Shown: positions 5,143 through 8,367 of the stretch, one piece after another | Numbering within the stretch: the stretch's first letter is position 1 | Layout: every line of letters starts with the position of its first letter | Made by a program: the position numbers and the translations under genes | Notes under the pieces: model-generated | The model's database searches: none | The model's input: the letters and a program-made list of their open reading frames with translations, nothing else | Told to the model about the DNA's origin: nothing | Assembly (NCBI GenBank): GCA_023462275.1 | Contig: JAEWYD010000400.1 | Coordinates: 1 to 8,367, forward strand | Length of the DNA: 8,367 nt | Origin: Actinomycetes bacterium | GTDB lineage: Bacteria > Actinomycetota > Actinomycetes > Actinomycetales > Cellulomonadaceae | Direction of reading: 5' to 3'

Positions 5143-6326
5143 CGCACGACCCCACGCGCGGCGCGTCCGTCCCCCGCCGGCCCGAGGACCACGAGGGCCG
5201 CGTCGTCGACGAGGTCGCCGCCGTGGCGCCGCCGGACCGCATCGATGATGCGGTCGACCAGGCTCGCGCCCTCGGGGTGGGCGGCCTCGCGCTCGACAAT
5301 CGCGCGCAGGCCGGCCTCGCCGAGGCGCGCCGCGCCGCCGTCGACCGTCGGCTCCAGCAGCCCGTCGGTGAAGAGGGCCACCCGCCACGGGCCCGCCACC
5401 GGCAGCCGCACCGGCTCCCAGCGGTCGGCGAGCGGGATGCCGAGGGCGCGACCGCGCGCAGTCGTCGGCAGCACCTGCGTGGGCGGCCCGACGAGGAACG
5501 GCGCCGGGTGCCCGCAGAGGTAGAGGTCCAGGCTCGCGCCGCCCGCGGCGACGTCGACCATGACGAGGGTCGTGAACGTCTCCGGACGCGTGCGCTCGGC
5601 GATCAGCACCTGCTCGACCACTCGCAGCACCTCCGGCGCCGGCAGCCCGGCTAGGAGGGCGGTCCGCCACGCGGTGCGCAGCGTGGCCCCCAGGGCCGCC
5701 TCGTCCGGGCCGTGCCCGGCCACGTCGCCGACCACCGCGGCCACGGAGCCGTCGGGCCGGGCGACGACGTCGTAGAAGTCGCCGCCGAGCAGCCCGTCCC
5801 GGCCGGCGCGGTAGCCGACGAGGACGTCCACCGGGGTGTCGCCGAGCAGCGGCCGCGGCAGCAGGCCGCGCTCGAGACGGGCGGTCTCCAGGGCGCGGAG
5901 CTGGGCGCGGTACAGCTCGCGCTCCTGCCGCTCGACGACGCGGCGCTGGATCGCGTACTGGATCGAACGGATGAGCATCTCCGCGTCGACCTCGCCCTTG
6001 ACCAGGTAGTCCTGGGCGCCGGCCGCCACGGCCTCGAGGCCCTGGCCCGTCGCCGTCAGGCCCGTGAGGACCACGATCGCCGGTCCCTCGGCCGCCCGCA
6101 GCACCGCGTCGAGCGCCTCGAAGCCGGAGACACCGGGCAGCCCGAGGTCCAGGAGCACGCAGGCGACGTCCAGCTGGCGCAGCGCCTCGTCCAGGGTCGC
6201 GGCACGGCGCAGGTCGACGGGCGCGCCGGAGTCGGCGAAGAGCTCCTCGACGAGGAGCGCGTCCCCGTCGTCGTCCTCCACGAGAAGGACGGAGATGGGC
6301 CGCTGGCTGTACTGGTGGTAGGGCAC
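5139..6326 (-). CDS. Fused response regulator / PP2C-type serine phosphatase (REC-SpoIIE)
   Basis: This 395-residue cytoplasmic protein joins a receiver to a SpoIIE/RsbU-type phosphatase. The receiver (about 11-125) has VEDDDGD (16-22), phospho-acceptor Asp60 in LLDLGLPGVSG, switch Thr88 and Lys110. A coiled-coil linker (about 120-155) ends in LERGLLPRPL, the helix that precedes RsbU-type catalytic domains. The phosphatase keeps the metal-binding motifs: GGDFYD (181-186), GDVAGHG (200-206), TDG (320-322) and DDAAL (374-378), so an active Mn/Mg-dependent enzyme is expected. Family members usually dephosphorylate STAS anti-sigma antagonists and so control alternative sigma factors. No STAS or RsbW-like partner is in this window. 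GTG at 6324-6326 is chosen because AAAGGGGGG lies just upstream; a GTG at 6375-6377 would add 17 unlikely residues and run over the promoter. This is the first gene of the operon, and its stop overlaps the kinase start. Confidence 0.93.
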   Translation of the reverse strand: MPYHQYSQRPISVLLVEDDDGDALLVEELFADSGAPVDLRRAATLDEALRQLDVACVLLDLGLPGVSGFEALDAVLRAAEGPAIVVLTGLTATGQGLEAVAAGAQDYLVKGEVDAEMLIRSIQYAIQRRVVERQERELYRAQLRALETARLERGLLPRPLLGDTPVDVLVGYRAGRDGLLGGDFYDVVARPDGSVAAVVGDVAGHGPDEAALGATLRTAWRTALLAGLPAPEVLRVVEQVLIAERTRPETFTTLVMVDVAAGGASLDLYLCGHPAPFLVGPPTQVLPTTARGRALGIPLADRWEPVRLPVAGPWRVALFTDGLLEPTVDGGAARLGEAGLRAIVEREAAHPEGASLVDRIIDAVRRRHGGDLVDDAALVVLGPAGDGRAARGVVR

Positions 6327-6352
6327 GTCCCCCCTTTCGCCGTCGGTCGTCG

Positions 6353-6358
6353 ATCCTA
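6353..6358 (-). promoter_or_regulatory. Candidate -10 box of the signalling operon
   Basis: On the minus strand TAGGAT fits the actinobacterial TANNNT pattern. It lies 26 bases upstream of the GTG start, giving an expected leader of about 19 bases that contains the GGGGGG ribosome site. No convincing -35 element is seen at 16-18 bases upstream. A TGATCA palindrome lies close by at 6365-6370. Confidence 0.35.
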
Positions 6359-6399
6359 GGCGGCTGATCACACGCACGCGCGGGCACTCGACAGCGCGC

Positions 6400-6405
6400 G
6401 ATAAT
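6400..6405 (+). promoter_or_regulatory. Candidate -10 box of the helD-like gene
   Basis: GATAAT differs from the TATAAT consensus by one base and is one of the few AT-rich hexamers in the region. A transcript would start at about 6412, leaving roughly 37 bases to the GTG start with GGAGG in between. The -35 region is pure G/C alternation and not recognisable. The box lies back to back with the signalling-operon promoter. Confidence 0.45.
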
Positions 6406-6448
6406 GGACGGCCCGCTCGCGCGCGACGGACGGGCGGAGGAGATGGGT

Positions 6449-8367
6449 GTGGCGAGGCAGGAACAGCTGCGCGAGGAGCAGTCGGCCGTCGACCGTCGCT
6501 ACTCGCGGCTCGACGACCTCCGCGCCCAGACGGCGGCGCGCCTGCGGGAGGTGCGCCGGGTCGGCCCCTCCGGCTCGCCCCAGAACCGCTCCGAGCGCGA
6601 CGCGTTCGCGACGCTCTACGAGGACCGCCTGGCGCAGCTCGACGCCGTCGAGCAGCGCCTGACGTTCGGGCGCCTGGACATGACGGACGGCTCCACCCGC
6701 TACGTCGGCCGCATCGGCCTCACCGAACCCGACCACACGGTGCTCCTGACCGACTGGCGTGCGCCGGCGGCCCAGCCCTTCTACCGGGCGACCACCGCCC
6801 GACCCGAGGACGTCGTCCGTCGGCGCCACCTCATCAGCCGCGGACGCACCGTCACCGGCGTGGAGGACGAGGTCCTCGACCTCGACGCGGTCGGCTCCGG
6901 CGCGGCCGACCCCGCGGCGCTCTCCGGCGAGGGCGCCCTCTTCGCCGCCCTGGCCAGCGGCCGCACCGGTCGGATGGGCGACATCGTCGCGACCATCCAG
7001 GCGGAGCAGGACGCCGTCATCCGGGCCGACCTCAAGGGCGCCCTCGTCGTCCAGGGGGGCCCGGGCACCGGGAAGACGGCTGTGGCGCTGCACCGGGCCG
7101 CGTACCTCCTCTACGCCCACCGGCGCACGCTCGAGCGCTCCGGCGTCCTGCTCGTCGGGCCGAGCCGCACGTTCCTGCGGTACATCGACCAGGTGCTCCC
7201 GTCGCTCGGCGAGACGGGCGTCGTCACCGCCACCGTCGGGGACCTCTTCCCCGGCGTGCGGGCTGAGGGCACCGAGCCGGACGCGGTTGCGGAGATCAAG
7301 GGCCGCGCCGTGTGGGCGCAGATCGTGGCCCGCGCGGTGCGCCAGCGTCAGCGGGTCCCCGCCGAGGCCCGGGAGATCTCCGTCGAGGGACACCTCGTGC
7401 GGGTCGAGCCGCGCGACGTCGCCGACGCGATCGGCAAGGCCCGCCGCTCCGGGCGACCCCACAACCTCGCTCGCGTCGCCTTCGTGCGCGACATGCTGAA
7501 CCGCCTGGCGGCGCAGTACTCGGCGCAGCTGCCCGTCCCCCTGGCGCCGGACGAGCTGCCCGAGGTGGTGGAGGAGCTGCGCACCACGCGCGAGGTCCGC
7601 ATCGCGCTCAACCTCGCGTGGATGCCGCTGACGCCGCAGGGCCTGCTCGAGAGCCTGTACAGCCGTCCGGAGCGGCTCGCCGCCGCGGCCCCGGAGCTCT
7701 CCGACGAGGAGCGGGCCGCGGTGGCGCGCCCGGCCGGGGCGGCCTGGACCCCCGCCGACGTCCCGCTGCTGGACGAGGCCGCCGAGCTGCTCGGCGAGGA
7801 CGACCAGGCGGAGCGGGCGCAGGCGGCCGAGGACGCCCGACGCCGAGCCGCCGACGTCGAGTACGCGCGCCAGGTGCTGCAGAGCTCCGGGGCCGACGGC
7901 CTCGTCAGCGCGGAGGTGCTCGCCGATCGGTTCGCGCACGGCGGGCCGGTGCTCACCACGGCCGAGCGCGCCGCGGCCGACCGGACCTGGACCTACGGCC
8001 ACGTCGTGGTCGACGAGGCGCAGGAGCTCTCCGCGATGGCGTGGCGGATGCTGGTGCGCCGGTGCCCCACGCGGTCGATGACCATTGCCGGCGACGTCGC
8101 GCAGACGTCCACGGCGGCGGGGGCACGGTCGTGGCGCCGCGCGCTCGACCCGGTGCTGCGCGGCTCGTGGCGGCTGGCCGAGCTGACGGTGAACTACCGG
8201 ACGCCCGCGGCCGTTGCGGAGGCCGCGCAGCGGGTCGCCACGCGCGCGGGCCTGCCCGTCAGCCCGCTGACGTCGGCCCGCGAGGTGCCCGACGCCCTCG
8301 TCGTGGACCGGGTGAGCGACGTCGCGGCGGCGCTCCCCGCGGCGGTCGCCACGGCCCTCGCCGGGCT
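6449..8367 (+). CDS. helD: HelD-like RNA polymerase recycling motor / UvrD-family helicase, 3' end outside window
   Basis: 639 residues are visible with no stop before the edge, so the C-terminus (helicase motifs V-VI) is missing. The N-terminal about 60 residues form a charged helical hairpin (EQLREEQSAVDRRYSRLDDL). The HelD-typical YVGRIGL and LLTDWRAPAAQPFYRATT segments follow, then RRRHLISRGR. Walker A is GGPGTGKT (203-210) and Walker B is DEAQ (522-525). Motif III appears as GDVAQTS (from 548) and NYRTP from 582. The roughly 319-residue gap between Walker A and DEAQ is longer than in UvrD, as expected for the HelD-specific insertion in domain 1A. Characterised HelD proteins use ATP to release RNA polymerase from nucleic acid, with arms entering the secondary and main channels; some relatives give rifampicin tolerance. 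GTG at 6449 is preferred because GGAGG (6436-6440) lies eight bases upstream. The in-frame ATG at 6443 has only two bases of spacing. The gene is divergent from the phosphatase gene. Confidence 0.93.
   Translation, partial: MARQEQLREEQSAVDRRYSRLDDLRAQTAARLREVRRVGPSGSPQNRSERDAFATLYEDRLAQLDAVEQRLTFGRLDMTDGSTRYVGRIGLTEPDHTVLLTDWRAPAAQPFYRATTARPEDVVRRRHLISRGRTVTGVEDEVLDLDAVGSGAADPAALSGEGALFAALASGRTGRMGDIVATIQAEQDAVIRADLKGALVVQGGPGTGKTAVALHRAAYLLYAHRRTLERSGVLLVGPSRTFLRYIDQVLPSLGETGVVTATVGDLFPGVRAEGTEPDAVAEIKGRAVWAQIVARAVRQRQRVPAEAREISVEGHLVRVEPRDVADAIGKARRSGRPHNLARVAFVRDMLNRLAAQYSAQLPVPLAPDELPEVVEELRTTREVRIALNLAWMPLTPQGLLESLYSRPERLAAAAPELSDEERAAVARPAGAAWTPADVPLLDEAAELLGEDDQAERAQAAEDARRRAADVEYARQVLQSSGADGLVSAEVLADRFAHGGPVLTTAERAAADRTWTYGHVVVDEAQELSAMAWRMLVRRCPTRSMTIAGDVAQTSTAAGARSWRRALDPVLRGSWRLAELTVNYRTPAAVAEAAQRVATRAGLPVSPLTSAREVPDALVVDRVSDVAAALPAAVATALAG

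Noticed and set aside
3190..5523. 777-codon plus-strand open frame, the longest in the region apart from the merged frame
   Set aside because: It is antisense to the receiver, kinase and phosphatase genes. Its composition is low-complexity and no family is recognisable.
3469..6387. Apparent 972-residue single protein covering kinase and phosphatase region
   Set aside because: The kinase frame merely stays open through the phosphatase gene. The part beyond 5142 is the wrong frame of the phosphatase and has no domain. The ATGA overlap shows two separate genes.
6327..6448. Rifamycin-associated element upstream of the helD-like gene
   Set aside because: No long palindrome resembling that element was found in the gap; only the 6-base TGATCA and general GC-rich sequence are present.
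6368..8002. 544-codon minus-strand open frame
   Set aside because: It is antisense to the helD-like gene, which has conserved Walker A and DEAQ motifs on the plus strand.

Overview
The DNA is very GC-rich, with strong third-position GC bias and long antisense shadow frames. Its genes are a PAC2-family protein, a 67-residue actinobacterial-type cold-shock protein, a HelD-type helicase and a CHASE3 kinase paired with an Rcp1-like receiver. This points to a chromosomal segment of a high-GC actinobacterium, probably in the Micrococcales (Cellulomonas-like). The genus is inference from gene style only.

Layout, left to right. Positions 1-43 are almost pure G/C homopolymer and look like a degraded contig edge. 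A plus-strand C-terminal fragment (to 178), tentatively spermidine-synthase-like, follows. Positions 181-240 hold three adjacent dyad symmetries, the first a strong hairpin between convergent genes. On the minus strand come the cold-shock gene (237-440), a 202-bp non-coding leader (441-642), an MFS transporter (643-2010) and a PAC2-family protein (2055-2972). Next is a tight three-gene signalling operon read right to left: receiver-SpoIIE phosphatase (5139-6326), CHASE3-HAMP histidine kinase (3469-5142) and stand-alone receiver (3039-3476). A 122-bp divergent promoter region separates this operon from a plus-strand HelD-like RNA-polymerase-recycling helicase (from 6449), which runs off the right edge.

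How the genes may work together. The kinase is a membrane sensor with an extracytoplasmic CHASE3 domain. Its H-box and catalytic region resemble those of Cph1-type kinases, which usually pass phosphate to small Rcp1-type receivers. Here two receivers are available: one fused to a PP2C phosphatase with its metal-ligand motifs intact, and one with no output domain. The simplest model is that the kinase switches the phosphatase, while the lone receiver acts as a competing target, phosphate sink or protein-interaction output. The phosphatase substrate, normally a STAS anti-sigma antagonist, is not encoded in the window. A helicase that strips and recycles RNA polymerase lies divergently next to this possible sigma-factor control module. 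That is suggestive, but no functional link is shown. PAC2 and MFS may be read through from the operon or transcribed separately. No mobile elements, CRISPR arrays, tRNAs or rRNAs were seen.
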